64,000 nt of DNA, taken from UBA7672 sp044224605 (GTDB taxonomy: Bacteria > Pseudomonadota > Alphaproteobacteria > Caulobacterales > Hyphomonadaceae). The stretch is taken from positions 1-64,000 of the forward strand of contig JBGAKC010000007.1 in NCBI GenBank assembly GCA_044224605.1. Reading direction: 5' to 3'. Shown here piece after piece: positions 25,522 to 35,082 of the stretch; the first letter of the stretch is position 1; every line of letters begins with the position of its first letter. The notes under the pieces are model-generated. The model was not told the DNA's origin. It was given only the letters and a program-made list of their open reading frames with translations, and made no database searches. The position numbers and the translations under genes were made by a program.

Positions 25522-26336
25522 CTATTCCCGCGAAAGATCCTGATGGCTGAACGCGAACAGGCCTGCCCCCAGAAAAACGGCGAACCAGCCGACCAGCAAT
25601 GCGGCGCCGGGAAGGGCAAGATGCGGCAGGAGCACGTCGTGGTCGCCCATGGCGGCCTGTCCAAGCTGGCGGATGCCTGCGCCAGCAATATTGGGAAAGA
25701 CCACGCCGAAGAGGTCCAGGCCCGCATAATAGCGGATCGACATTATCTCTCCGGCAACCAGGAGGATCAGTGGCGCCACGATCGCGGCCGTCATGGTCCG
25801 CGTCACGACAGAAACCAGCATCACGCAGGCGCCGGTCGCAATGATCTGCAGAAAGGTGGCGGAGAAAGCGAGCAGGTGCGCCAGCAGGACATCGAACGCG
25901 CCAACCTCCGGCCACAGCGTGCTGCCGGTGAGGGCGGCATCGACAAGGCCAACGATGAAACGCGCCACGCCGCAGAGCAGGATCGAGACGCCTGCTGCGA
26001 TCGCAAAGGCGATCATCTTGGCGAGCATGATTGGGATGCGCTCGGTGCGGGTGAGGATGGCGCGCCAGGTTTCCCACCGGTATTCGCCCGCGAACAGAAT
26101 GGCCGCGCCGACGATGGCGCAGAGCTGGGCGATCGATGTGGACATCGTGCCGAGGCCGAGAAGGCTCTCCTCGAGCGGCGCCGCATAGGGAATCAGATCG
26201 CCAGCGTAGACATGACTGTAGAATTGTTCGAGCAGGCCTCCCGCGAGGGTGAACGCCGGCATGAGGCCGAAAGCCCAGAACAGCGACCAGTGGTTGCGGC
26301 CGAGCTTGAAGAGTTCGGAGCGGAGGGCGGCGAGGA

Positions 26337-26340
<4 letters not shown>
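25522..26340 (-). CDS. ABC transporter permease
   Basis: A 272-aa integral membrane protein of the ABC-2 permease type with about six hydrophobic segments, starting MILAALRSELFKLGRNHW. The N-terminal ELFKLGR segment is typical of permeases paired with CcmA-type ATPases of antibiotic or bacteriocin exporters. Its start overlaps the ATPase stop by 4 bp, showing translational coupling. Substrate unknown. Confidence 0.88.
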
Positions 26341-27236
<896 letters not shown>

Positions 27237-27245
27237 GCTGAAGCG

Positions 27246-28043
27246 CTACCGGCCTTTGAACGCCGGGGCGCGCTTCTCGACGAAGGCCTTGGCGGCTTCG
27301 GCGTGGTCAGCCGTTTGTGCGGAGCGTGAGTGGTTGAGGGCCTCCGTGTCGAAGGAGAGGAGCATGTCGCCTTTCTCCGCCGTGTTGAGGTTCTTCTTCA
27401 TCAGGCCCTGGGTGATGCGGGCGCCGGAGGCGAAGCGTTTGGCGAGCGCCATCGTCTCGGCTTCCAGCTCCTTCGGATCGACAGCGCGGTTTACGACGCC
27501 AAGGCGCTCGGCCTCTTCAGCGAGGATCACGTCGGAGAGGAGATAGAGTTCCTTCGCCTTCGCGGAGCCGACGAGCTGCGTGAGGAAGTAGGTGCCGCCG
27601 AAGTCGCCGGAGAGGCCGACCTTGGCGAAGGCGGTGGTGATCTTCGCACCGCGCGCGGCGATGCGGAAGTCGCAGGCGAGGGCGATCGAGAGGCCGGCGC
27701 CGGCGGCTGCGCCCGGGATCGAGGCGATGGTGATCTTCGGCATGTCGTGCAGCCAGCGCGAGACTTCCATGCTCTGGCGCAGGAGGTGGGCGGCCTGTTC
27801 CGGCGAGCGGCCATGGTTCGCGCCGCCTTCATTCGAGGCAAAGCCCTTCACGTCGCCGCCGGCGCAGAAAGCGCCGCCGGAACCGGTAATCACGACACAG
27901 CCGACATCCGGGTCAGCGGCGAGACGGGGCAGGGCTTCGTTGAGCGCGGCGAGCATGGGCTGCGAGAGGGCATTGCGCGCCTCCGGACGGTTCATGGTGA
28001 GGATGGCGACGCCATCCTGTTTCGTCTCGAGAAGGTCGGCCAT
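27246..28043 (-). CDS. Enoyl-CoA hydratase/isomerase family protein
   Basis: A 265-aa crotonase-fold protein. Oxyanion-hole elements are visible in GGAFCAGGDVKGFA and IASIPGAAAGAGLSIALACDFRIAA. At the catalytic region the sequence is GLSGDFGGTYFL, where the typical catalytic Glu pair is not obvious, so isomerase or other crotonase activity is possible. The ATG at 28043 is preferred because GGGAGA is seven bases upstream; a GTG directly before it is the alternative. First gene of the ABC exporter transcript. Confidence 0.88.
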   Translation of the reverse strand: MADLLETKQDGVAILTMNRPEARNALSQPMLAALNEALPRLAADPDVGCVVITGSGGAFCAGGDVKGFASNEGGANHGRSPEQAAHLLRQSMEVSRWLHDMPKITIASIPGAAAGAGLSIALACDFRIAARGAKITTAFAKVGLSGDFGGTYFLTQLVGSAKAKELYLLSDVILAEEAERLGVVNRAVDPKELEAETMALAKRFASGARITQGLMKKNLNTAEKGDMLLSFDTEALNHSRSAQTADHAEAAKAFVEKRAPAFKGR

Positions 28044-28222
28044 CACGCATCTCCCTTTGGGCTCTTTTGATCAGGGATAGGACTGCGAGAGGGCGCGCGC
28101 AAGAATGCCCCTCGGGCAGGCTTTGGGGGCAGGCTGGTTGCCCCGTCACGGTCGTATGCTAGCGTGGCCAAGCCGATGGGGGACGGCGCAAGCATGCGGC
28201 CCCACGTGCATGGAGGGACGGC

Positions 28223-28678
28223 ATGTTCAGGTATCTGTTCGCCAGCCTTGCGCTGGTCTTCGCATCATTGAGCCTTGCGCCACGTGCGGAAGCTGCACGT
28301 ATCCCGGTCGTGTGGGGCATGTCGGATCATTTCGACACCATCGCGACGCTGACAATTCCCGACGATCTGAAGGGCGAAGTGCCGCCGCAATGGGTCTCGG
28401 GAAATGCAGAGCTGGCGCACCACAGCGAGTCGTTCACGCTGTTCTGGATCTTCGGGCTGTCGATCGCGGACAAGGGGCTTGCGGTGCATGTGCCGGGGGC
28501 CAATGAATATTGGGAAGTGACCGGCGAAGACCTGAAGATGTTCCAGGAGGCGAAGCTGGTGCCGGCTTCGGTAAAGGATACCGGCATCCAGCCGATGACT
28601 TATTTCATGAGCCTGCTCGGCTATCTTGTCATCGCCGGGATGGTGCTGGTGGGCGTCTACATCAAGTCGAAGATCTGA
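28223..28678 (+). CDS. Secreted/membrane-anchored hypothetical protein
   Basis: A 151-aa protein with a Sec signal (to about residue 24, RAEAA), a polar central domain (HFDTIATLTIPDDLKG, SESFTLFWIFGLSIADKG) and a C-terminal membrane helix (YFMSLLGYLVIAGMVLVGVY) ending KSKI. This indicates a periplasmic domain anchored in the inner membrane. No family recognised. Convergent with the zinc-ribbon ORF. Confidence 0.7.
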   Translation: MFRYLFASLALVFASLSLAPRAEAARIPVVWGMSDHFDTIATLTIPDDLKGEVPPQWVSGNAELAHHSESFTLFWIFGLSIADKGLAVHVPGANEYWEVTGEDLKMFQEAKLVPASVKDTGIQPMTYFMSLLGYLVIAGMVLVGVYIKSKI

Positions 28679-28681
28679 CGG

Positions 28682-28927
28682 TCAGGCGCGGACTTCCGTT
28701 GGCGGCGCCACGGCGAGTTCGCGCTGCTCGACCGGCGAAAAGGCGCGGAGCGCAATATCGCAGGAGCCGCAGGATGGGCAGAGGAGATCGTGCTCCAGTG
28801 CGGCGACGTCAGTCTGCGCACCATGGCGGAGCGCGAAATAGGATGGATCAAGCGGCGTCTTGGCGTGGCAGTCGTTGCAGGCGACGAGGAGCAGCCGGTC
28901 ATTGTCGAGGACGTCTCGAAGCTTCAT
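28682..28927 (-). CDS. Small zinc-ribbon-like protein
   Basis: An 81-aa protein with CNDCH (Cys17, Cys20) and CPSCGSC (Cys50, 53, 56), the layout of a zinc ribbon. It may bind nucleic acid or be a metal-stabilised domain. The start ATG at 28927 is chosen because upstream residues overlap an intergenic region divergent from the sirtuin. Function unknown. Confidence 0.6.
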   Translation of the reverse strand: MKLRDVLDNDRLLLVACNDCHAKTPLDPSYFALRHGAQTDVAALEHDLLCPSCGSCDIALRAFSPVEQRELAVAPPTEVRA

Positions 28928-29156
28928 CACCGTCACCCACCAACCCGCCGGGCTTCGCCCTGTTGAGCATGACAATAGCGCGACAACCTGTGGAAAAGCG
29001 AATCGGAAAAACCGGTGCTCTGAGCCAGTTTCCAGCGCGCATTGAATCCACGAGGGATTCCGGATGCAGCGCCTACACATTGAGCCGCCAGCCTGTGAAT
29101 TGATCAGCGATGGACGCACCGCTTGCGCGATCTGCGGTTTTGCGCATGCTTTTGCC

Positions 29157-29912
29157 ATGATGCGGTCCTCTACCGATGCACTTGCGCGCGAGCTGAAACA
29201 GGCGTTGCGGATCGTGGTGTTCACGGGCGCGGGAATTTCGACCGAGAGCGGCATTCCGGATTTCCGGTCGCCCGGCGGCGTCTGGTCGAAGATGAAGCCG
29301 ATCTACTTCCAGGAATTCGTGGGCAGCGAGACGAAGCGGCGCGAGGCGTGGACGCGCGTGTTCTCGGGCGCGGCAGGCTGGGTCGGGAAAGAGCCGAACG
29401 CCGGGCATTTTGCGGTGGCGCGGCTGGTGGGCAGCGGCAAGGCTTCGGCGGTGATCACGCAGAACGTGGACAATCTTCACCAGGCTTCCGGCGTACCGGA
29501 CGACAAGGTGATCGAGCTGCACGGCAATGCGAGCTACGCGACATGCCTGTCGTGCGGGCTGCGGCATGAGCTTGAGGAGCTGCGACCGGTGTTCACGGAA
29601 CGCGGCGAGATCCCGGTGTGCCGGGCGTGCGGGAAGCTGGTGAAGACGGCGACGATCTCGTTCGGCCAGCAGATGCCGGAAGGGCCGATGGAGCGGGCAG
29701 ACGAGCAAGTGTTCGGGTGCGATTTGTTCCTTGTGCTGGGCTCCTCGCTGGTGGTGACGCCGGCGGCGTACTTTCCGGTGAAGGCCAAGCGCAATGGCGC
29801 CCGGCTGGTGATCGTGAACCGTGATGCGACGCCGATGGACGAGCTGGCGGACCTGGTCCTCAACGAGGAGATCGGGCCCACGATGACCGCTGCCATGCGG
29901 GACCTGAACTGA
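29157..29912 (+). CDS. cobB: Sir2-family NAD-dependent protein deacylase
   Basis: A 251-aa sirtuin. NAD-binding motifs are TGAGISTESGIPDFRSPGG, TQNVDNLH and LHGN with the catalytic His; the zinc site is CLSC...CRAC, and GSSLVVTPAA is the C-terminal nucleotide motif. It deacylates lysines (acetyl-CoA synthetase in known bacteria). I chose the ATG at 29157; an ATG at 29160 or the upstream in-frame ATG at 29064 are possible. It fits the acyl-CoA-rich metabolism around it. Confidence 0.92.
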   Translation: MMRSSTDALARELKQALRIVVFTGAGISTESGIPDFRSPGGVWSKMKPIYFQEFVGSETKRREAWTRVFSGAAGWVGKEPNAGHFAVARLVGSGKASAVITQNVDNLHQASGVPDDKVIELHGNASYATCLSCGLRHELEELRPVFTERGEIPVCRACGKLVKTATISFGQQMPEGPMERADEQVFGCDLFLVLGSSLVVTPAAYFPVKAKRNGARLVIVNRDATPMDELADLVLNEEIGPTMTAAMRDLN

Positions 29913-29946
29913 TAGGCTCTCCCCATGACCGAATGGGAGGGCGAAC

Positions 29947-30420
29947 ATGTTTGGACAGGCGTCGGTATTCCAGGATCCGGTTCTTGCGACCTATGCGATC
30001 GCGGCGGCGATCATGATCCTGAAGGCGGTGGCCATGTCTTGGCTGACCGTGGTGCAGATGACGCGGGCGAATGGCGGCTTCCGGGCGCCCGAAGACCTGC
30101 GGAAGACGCGGCTCAACCCGAACCCCAATCCGAACCAGACGCAGCCGAATGAAAGCGTCGAGCGGATCCGGCGGATCCATCTGAACGATCTCGAGAACAT
30201 TCCGTTCTTTCTTGCGGCGGGATGGATCTGGACGCTAACCGGACCGTCCGTGCTGGAAGCCCAGATCGTCTTTTACGCATATGTGATCACCCGGCTGCTG
30301 CACTTTGCGGCCTACGTCTCCGCCCGGTCGCATGACATTCGCGCGATGCTCTGGACCCCGGGATCGCTGTTGATCGTCTACATGGCGGTAAGAACGCTGA
30401 TGGCGGCTGCCGGGGTCTGA
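29947..30420 (+). CDS. MAPEG family membrane protein
   Basis: A 157-aa integral membrane protein with four hydrophobic segments and the MAPEG signature region RIHLNDLENIPFFLAAGWIW plus RLLHFAAYVSARSHDIRA. The MAPEG family includes glutathione transferases and prostaglandin E synthase-like enzymes. An unusual NPNPNPNQTQPNES stretch (about residues 57-70) lies in the first cytosolic loop. It is 34 bp after the sirtuin and may be cotranscribed with it. Substrate unknown. Confidence 0.9.
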   Translation: MFGQASVFQDPVLATYAIAAAIMILKAVAMSWLTVVQMTRANGGFRAPEDLRKTRLNPNPNPNQTQPNESVERIRRIHLNDLENIPFFLAAGWIWTLTGPSVLEAQIVFYAYVITRLLHFAAYVSARSHDIRAMLWTPGSLLIVYMAVRTLMAAAGV

Positions 30421-30426
30421 GGCTGG

Positions 30427-30445
30427 AAGGGCAGGACTTGCCCTT
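30427..30445. terminator. Short hairpin terminator
   Basis: AAGGGCA, 5-nt loop, TGCCCTT followed by TAAA, starting 7 bp after the MAPEG stop codon. Modest stem and short T-tract. Confidence 0.5.
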
Positions 30446-30564
30446 TAAACGGCCCCTGCGGCGCTTCGGCGCTGCATTGCCGCTGCCATTGCCCGACGGA
30501 AACGAACAGCGTACCCGTTATTCAAATGCCGTGATTACGCGGCGTAACTCCCCGGAGGCTGCCC

Positions 30565-31701
30565 GTGCGCCGCGCACTTATTCTTGCCCTTGGTACTGCT
30601 CTTTCGGCCGCGATGATGACCGCGCCCGCCTTCGCCCAGAAGTCGCTGGTCGGCGGCTCGGCCGAAAAGCCTGCGAGCGCCAAGTATGATCCGACCAAGC
30701 CCTATCCAGCCTACACCGCGCCGAAGACCGCGTGGGGCGCGCCGGACCTGATGGGCGTGTGGTCGAACGCTTCGCTGACGCCGATGACGCGCGCGCCGGC
30801 CAACAAGGACAAGGCCGTATTCTCCGAGGCGGAAGTCGCCAAGGCGGAAGCCGATGTCCAGACCGAGATTGAGGAAGGCAACCAGCGCACGGACCCGAAC
30901 GCCCCGGCTGACTATGTCGCCAAGTCGACAGTCGAGCGTCCCGAGTTCAAGGCGGCCGGCGGCGCCGTCGGCGGCTACAACCGTGGCTGGCTCGACCCGG
31001 GCAACCATGTGATGCGCGTCAACGGTGAGCCGCGCACGTCGCTGCTGACCACGCCGAACGGCCAGCCGCCCGCCCGCAAGGCCGGCGCACAGGTTGCCGC
31101 AGCCGACGTCCCGGCCTTCGTCGCGCTGCTGGGCGACAGCCCAACGAAGAAGGGCGGCGCGTTCGAGAACATGGAATCGCGTTCGGCCGGTGAGCGCTGC
31201 ATCGTCTCGTTCGGCCGCAATGGCGGCCCGCCGATGTTCGCGAACGGGTTCTACAACAACAACTACCAGATCGTTCAGACGCCGGACAGCGTGCTGATCA
31301 ACGTCGAGATGAACCACGACGTGCGCATCATCCGCCTCAACGCCAAGCACCGCACCGATAACGTGCGCCCCTATTTCGGCGACGCGATTGGCTGGTGGGA
31401 AGGCGACACGCTGGTGGTGGAGACCACCAACATTCCGCAGAGCCAGCAGTTCATGGGGTCGTGGAAGGACCTGAAGGTGACCGAGAAGTTCAAGCGCGTC
31501 GCCGCTGACCGTCTCTACTACTCGTTCACAGTCGAGGATCCGACGCTGTGGGATGCGCCGTGGGGCGGCGAGTACGAGTTCCACCCGCTCGAGACCCAGC
31601 GCCTGTTCGAATACGCCTGCCACGAAGGCAACTATGCGCTGCACGGCATCCTGTCGGGCGCGCGCGTGGAAGAAGCCAAGGCGGCCGGCAAGAAGTTCTA
31701 G
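30565..31701 (+). CDS. Secreted protein of unknown function
   Basis: A 378-aa protein with a signal peptide (cleavage after APAFA, about residue 24). Conserved-looking blocks include GAPDLMGVWSNASLTPM, NYQIVQTPDSVLINVEMNHDVRII, DAIGWWEGDTLVVETTN and DRLYYSFTVEDPTLWDAPW. Such WEGDTLVV proteins are widespread in Proteobacteria and Acidobacteria and lack a known function. Start is a GTG with CGGAGG eight bases upstream. Followed by a strong terminator. Confidence 0.82.
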   Translation: MRRALILALGTALSAAMMTAPAFAQKSLVGGSAEKPASAKYDPTKPYPAYTAPKTAWGAPDLMGVWSNASLTPMTRAPANKDKAVFSEAEVAKAEADVQTEIEEGNQRTDPNAPADYVAKSTVERPEFKAAGGAVGGYNRGWLDPGNHVMRVNGEPRTSLLTTPNGQPPARKAGAQVAAADVPAFVALLGDSPTKKGGAFENMESRSAGERCIVSFGRNGGPPMFANGFYNNNYQIVQTPDSVLINVEMNHDVRIIRLNAKHRTDNVRPYFGDAIGWWEGDTLVVETTNIPQSQQFMGSWKDLKVTEKFKRVAADRLYYSFTVEDPTLWDAPWGGEYEFHPLETQRLFEYACHEGNYALHGILSGARVEEAKAAGKKF

Positions 31702-31723
31702 TCACTGCCGGATGACTGAAACG

Positions 31724-31750
31724 ACGGCCGCGCACCCTGTGCGCGGCCGT
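31724..31750. terminator. Bidirectional terminator
   Basis: ACGGCCGCGCA, 5-nt loop, TGCGCGGCCGT followed by TTGCCTTT. It separates the secreted protein (ends 31701) from the convergent membrane protein (ends 31765). Confidence 0.75.
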
Positions 31751-31764
31751 TTGCCTTTGGGCGT

Positions 31765-32466
31765 TCAGATGTCCGTCGGCTTCTTCTTGCGAGCGCGGCT
31801 CCTGCTGGCCATCCAGGTACGGAAGATCACGACCGGAGCGCCGATGACGCGCAGGGCGGAGACGATGATCAGGACGCCATAGAGCTTGAGGCCCGCGAGG
31901 ATGGCGCCGGCTTCGAAGGAAGCGGGCGAGAGCTCTGAAAGTTGCAGGCTGTTGCGCACGGTCTCCTTCGCTTCCTGGCTCAGGAAGAAGGCGAAGAGAT
32001 CGATGCCGCCCAGGATGCTTTGCGAGATGAAGTTCCAGAATACCGCGCCTTCGCTGGCGCTGTGGCCGAACAGCCTGTCTTCGATGTGGGACGTCAGCAG
32101 GGTGTAGGAAAACGCCACGAGGCCGATGATCGGAACCGCACTGAGATGGGATGCCAGGCGCCGGATGTCCGCGAGCAGGAATTTGCGGATGCTGAATTTC
32201 TGCCGGCGTGACTGCGCGCCCCCGAGGTCGTGCGGTTTCCAGATGGCGGCGATGTCGTTGATGGCGTGGGCCGCCGCATCGGCGATGGCGATGCCGGCGA
32301 AGATGCAGAACAGCAGGTGCTCGGGGTGAGACGGGAGCGTCGGGCGGATGATGGGGGAGGCGACCGCCAGCCAGAACACCGACGCGAGCGACAGCAGGAT
32401 CGCATAGATCCAGTAGAGGCCGAGCCGCCACCCCGAACGCGCGGGGGGCGGGGCTTCTACTACCAC
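31765..32466 (-). CDS. Multi-pass membrane protein, unknown
   Basis: A 233-aa hydrophobic protein with about four to five membrane segments (LYWIYAILLSLASVFWLAV, FCIFAGIAIADAAAH, LSAVPIIGLVAFSYTLL, LKLYGVLIIVSALRVIG) and a basic C-terminus SRSRARKKK. No family recognised. The start is inferred as the GTG at 32466, which overlaps the SDR stop, implying translational coupling. Sequence upstream of this in the same frame is out-of-frame SDR coding. Confidence 0.7.
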   Translation of the reverse strand: MVVEAPPPARSGWRLGLYWIYAILLSLASVFWLAVASPIIRPTLPSHPEHLLFCIFAGIAIADAAAHAINDIAAIWKPHDLGGAQSRRQKFSIRKFLLADIRRLASHLSAVPIIGLVAFSYTLLTSHIEDRLFGHSASEGAVFWNFISQSILGGIDLFAFFLSQEAKETVRNSLQLSELSPASFEAGAILAGLKLYGVLIIVSALRVIGAPVVIFRTWMASRSRARKKKPTDI

Positions 32467-33149
32467 GCCAGTTCCTTGCCGTTCCAGGCGAGGAAGCGGC
32501 CGGTCGAGGCGATGTCGAGCTTGTCGACGAGCTTCTGGATCTGGAGGGCGCTTTCTTCCGGCGTCAGCTGCGCGCCGTCGCCGCCCATTTCGGTCTTCAC
32601 CCAGCCGGGATGGACGACCAGGACTGGAATGCCCTGCGGCTTCAGCTCCGTCGCGAGCCCGCGCATCAGCTTGTTCACCGCGGCCTTGGAGACGCGGTAG
32701 GCGAGCGAGTCGGACTGCGCCGACTGCATCTGTCCCATCTGGCTGGACAGAGTAATGATCTTGCCCTTGGCGGCTTTCACATTCGGCAGGAACGCGTTGG
32801 CCACGCGCAGAGGCGCAATGGTGTTGACGTTCAGCGTTTCGACGAGGCCATCGAAGTCCATGTCGGTGGCCGACTGGTGCTCCGGCCCGCCGATGCCGGC
32901 GTTGTTGATCAGCACATCGATCGGTTCGGCTTCGAGCCGGCGGCGGACGCGGCCGATCTCGGCGGCGTCTGATACATCCATCTCGATGACTTCCACCCAT
33001 TGCGGCGCGGTCTTCACGAACTCATCGAGCTCGTAGCGGTCCGAGGTGGCGCGGATGGCGGCGAAGACCTTGTCGCGGCGGCTGGCGTAGGCCTTGACCA
33101 GCGCGAGGCCGATGCCGCGGTTTGCGCCGGTGATCAGGACGACTGCCAT
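32460..33149 (-). CDS. SDR family oxidoreductase
   Basis: A 229-aa short-chain dehydrogenase with TGANRGIG at residues 7-14, NNAG at about 84-87, the Ser in LSSQMGQM and the YRVSK catalytic pair, and a WVKTEMGG loop. The sniffer/C-factor-like branch fits length and the HPGWVKTEMGG segment. Substrate unknown. It lies in a three-gene operon: 3-hydroxyacyl-CoA dehydrogenase, SDR, membrane protein. Confidence 0.9.
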   Translation of the reverse strand: MAVVLITGANRGIGLALVKAYASRRDKVFAAIRATSDRYELDEFVKTAPQWVEVIEMDVSDAAEIGRVRRRLEAEPIDVLINNAGIGGPEHQSATDMDFDGLVETLNVNTIAPLRVANAFLPNVKAAKGKIITLSSQMGQMQSAQSDSLAYRVSKAAVNKLMRGLATELKPQGIPVLVVHPGWVKTEMGGDGAQLTPEESALQIQKLVDKLDIASTGRFLAWNGKELAW

Positions 33150-33199
33150 GCGTGTCTCGTCCCAGCGTCGCCGGGTCCTTCTGATTCAGCGTGTCGGAC

Positions 33200-34078
33200 T
33201 TATCTTGTAGGTACGGGCGCGTCGCCGCGATAGTCGTAGAAGCCACGTCCGGCTTTCTTTCCGACCCAGCCGGCTTCCACGTATTTGACGAGCAGCGGAC
33301 AGGGACGGTATTTTGTGTCGGCGAGACCATCGTGCAGGACCTGCATGATGGAGAGGCAGGTATCGAGGCCAATGAAATCCGCAAGTTCGAGCGGGCCCAT
33401 CGGATGGTTGGCGCCGAGCTTCATGGCGGTGTCGATCGACTCCACCGTGCCGACGCCCTCATATAGCGTGTAGACCGCCTCGTTGATCATCGGCATCAGC
33501 ACGCGGTTGACGATGAAGGCCGGGAAGTCCTCGGCGTTGGTCACGTGCTTGCCAAGACGCTCCACGATGTGGACGGCGGCGTCATAGGTCTGCTGGTCGG
33601 TGGCGAGGCCGCGGATGACCTCGACCAGCTTCATCAGCGGGACGGGGTTCATGAAGTGGAGGCCGATGAAGCGCTCCGGCCGGTCGGTCGAGGCGCCGAG
33701 GCGCGTGATGGAGATCGAGGACGTGTTGGTGGCGACCATCGCGTCCTTGGCCAGCTTCGGGCACAGTTCGTCGAAGATCGCGCGCTTGACGTTTTCCTTC
33801 TCGGTCGCCGCCTCGATGGCGAATTCGACGCCGGCAAAATCGGACAGGCTGCCGACGCCCTTGATGCGCTTCACGGCGGCGTCGCGGGCGTCCTTGGTGA
33901 TCATCTCGCGGTGAACCTGACGATCCAGGTTGCGCTGGATGGTCTTGAGGCCGGCTTCAAGTCTTTCGGGCGACACATCGGTCAACAGGACGTCGAATCC
34001 GGCCAGCGCACAGACGTGCGCAATGCCGTTACCCATCTGTCCTGCGCCGATTACGCCGATCGTGCGAATGCCGGTCAT
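33200..34078 (-). CDS. 3-hydroxybutyryl-CoA dehydrogenase
   Basis: A 292-aa NAD-dependent 3-hydroxyacyl-CoA dehydrogenase. The Rossmann motif GVIGAGQMGNGIAHV is at the N-terminus; the catalytic His lies in GLHFMNPVPLMKLVE and the helical C-terminal domain has LGANHPMGPLELADFIGLD. It oxidises (S)-3-hydroxyacyl-CoA to 3-oxoacyl-CoA in butyrate or fatty-acid metabolism. The ATG at 34078 matches the family start; the longer frame to 34399 is rejected. First gene of the operon with the SDR. Confidence 0.93.
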   Translation of the reverse strand: MTGIRTIGVIGAGQMGNGIAHVCALAGFDVLLTDVSPERLEAGLKTIQRNLDRQVHREMITKDARDAAVKRIKGVGSLSDFAGVEFAIEAATEKENVKRAIFDELCPKLAKDAMVATNTSSISITRLGASTDRPERFIGLHFMNPVPLMKLVEVIRGLATDQQTYDAAVHIVERLGKHVTNAEDFPAFIVNRVLMPMINEAVYTLYEGVGTVESIDTAMKLGANHPMGPLELADFIGLDTCLSIMQVLHDGLADTKYRPCPLLVKYVEAGWVGKKAGRGFYDYRGDAPVPTR

Positions 34079-34361
34079 GCAGCTGGCTGCCTTTACTGTA
34101 AACCACCAGGGTAACACGCGATCCCCACGCCGCGAGTCTTCGCTATTCGCACATGCACAAGAAGGAGTGAAGAAGCCCGTTGGTGTGACTTTTGGGGCCC
34201 GGAGCCGGCCCGGCTCACGTCCGCGTGAGCGGAGCCTACTTCCTTGTATGTAAACGGGGGCGCCTTTTTCCCTTCGACCCGGCCAGCGACCTTGTATAAT
34301 GCCAGAAACACGGCGAACGGCCGCCTTCCTGGGAGCGGGCCGGACCCGATGGGAGGATGAG

Positions 34362-35012
34362 ATGCTGAAATGGATTTGTGCGGCCGCTTTGGGCGTCATG
34401 GTCGCGTCCCCGGCCTGGGCTCAGGACGAAAAGGCATCCGGGCCTGACCGACCAGCCAAGCAGACGACACAGTTCGACACCACCCCCATGAAGGAAGGCA
34501 ACGCCACCCTCAAGCTGAGCGGTTCGTGCAAGGCGCAGTATGTCGTCTCCGCAAAGGGCAAGGCGAAGAGCATCAGCGTCGACTGCACCCACCCGGAGAT
34601 GGCGCAGTATGTGGTGCGCACGATCGAAACCGGCGTCTGGGAGCCGGAGATTTTCGACGGCTATTATTTCGACACTGACCCGCGCAACCAGATCTTCAAC
34701 TATGGCTCGGGTCCGCCCGCCGTTGATCCGCGCGGCGAGAAGGGCCCCGTGCTGCAGACGGGCGTGGAGCAGAAGGCGATCAACCGCGCCATCATCAAGG
34801 TCGACCAGCCGGGCACGTGCGATGTGAAATTCACTGTGGGCGCCGACGGCAAGCCGAAGGACATCGCCCCGAACTGCACCCCGGAAGCTTACAACGCCCC
34901 GATCGGCGAGGCGATCGGCGCGATGGTTTTCGTCCCGGGCCAGAAAGGCGGCGCGCCCACCGACTGGCCCGGCATGTCGATGCCGCTGAACCTCACCAAG
35001 CCGAACGGCTGA
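34362..35012 (+). CDS. Secreted protein with duplicated TonB-C-like repeats
   Basis: A 216-aa protein with signal peptide (cleavage after SPAWA, residue 20). Two similar halves are visible: LSGSCKAQYVVSAKGKAKSISVDCTHPEM and, later, GTCDVKFTVGADGKPKDIAPNCTPEAY. The pattern of a Cys pair around a V.A.GK..DI..C core resembles TonB C-terminal-like/energy-transducer repeats often found in secreted Caulobacterales proteins, an inference only. ATG at 34362 has a GGGAGGATGAG ribosome binding site. A strong terminator follows. Confidence 0.7.
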   Translation: MLKWICAAALGVMVASPAWAQDEKASGPDRPAKQTTQFDTTPMKEGNATLKLSGSCKAQYVVSAKGKAKSISVDCTHPEMAQYVVRTIETGVWEPEIFDGYYFDTDPRNQIFNYGSGPPAVDPRGEKGPVLQTGVEQKAINRAIIKVDQPGTCDVKFTVGADGKPKDIAPNCTPEAYNAPIGEAIGAMVFVPGQKGGAPTDWPGMSMPLNLTKPNG

Positions 35013-35032
35013 GACTGGAGAATTGAAAAAAA

Positions 35033-35067
35033 GCCCGCCACGGACGTTCCGTGGCGGGCCTTTGTTT
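35033..35067. terminator. Strong bidirectional terminator
   Basis: Seven A's, then GCCCGCCACGGA/TCCGTGGCGGGC with a 3-nt loop, then TTTGTTTG. It separates the secreted protein (ends 35012) from the convergent TonB receptor (ends 35083). Confidence 0.9.
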
Positions 35068-35082
35068 GTCCCGGTCGCGTTC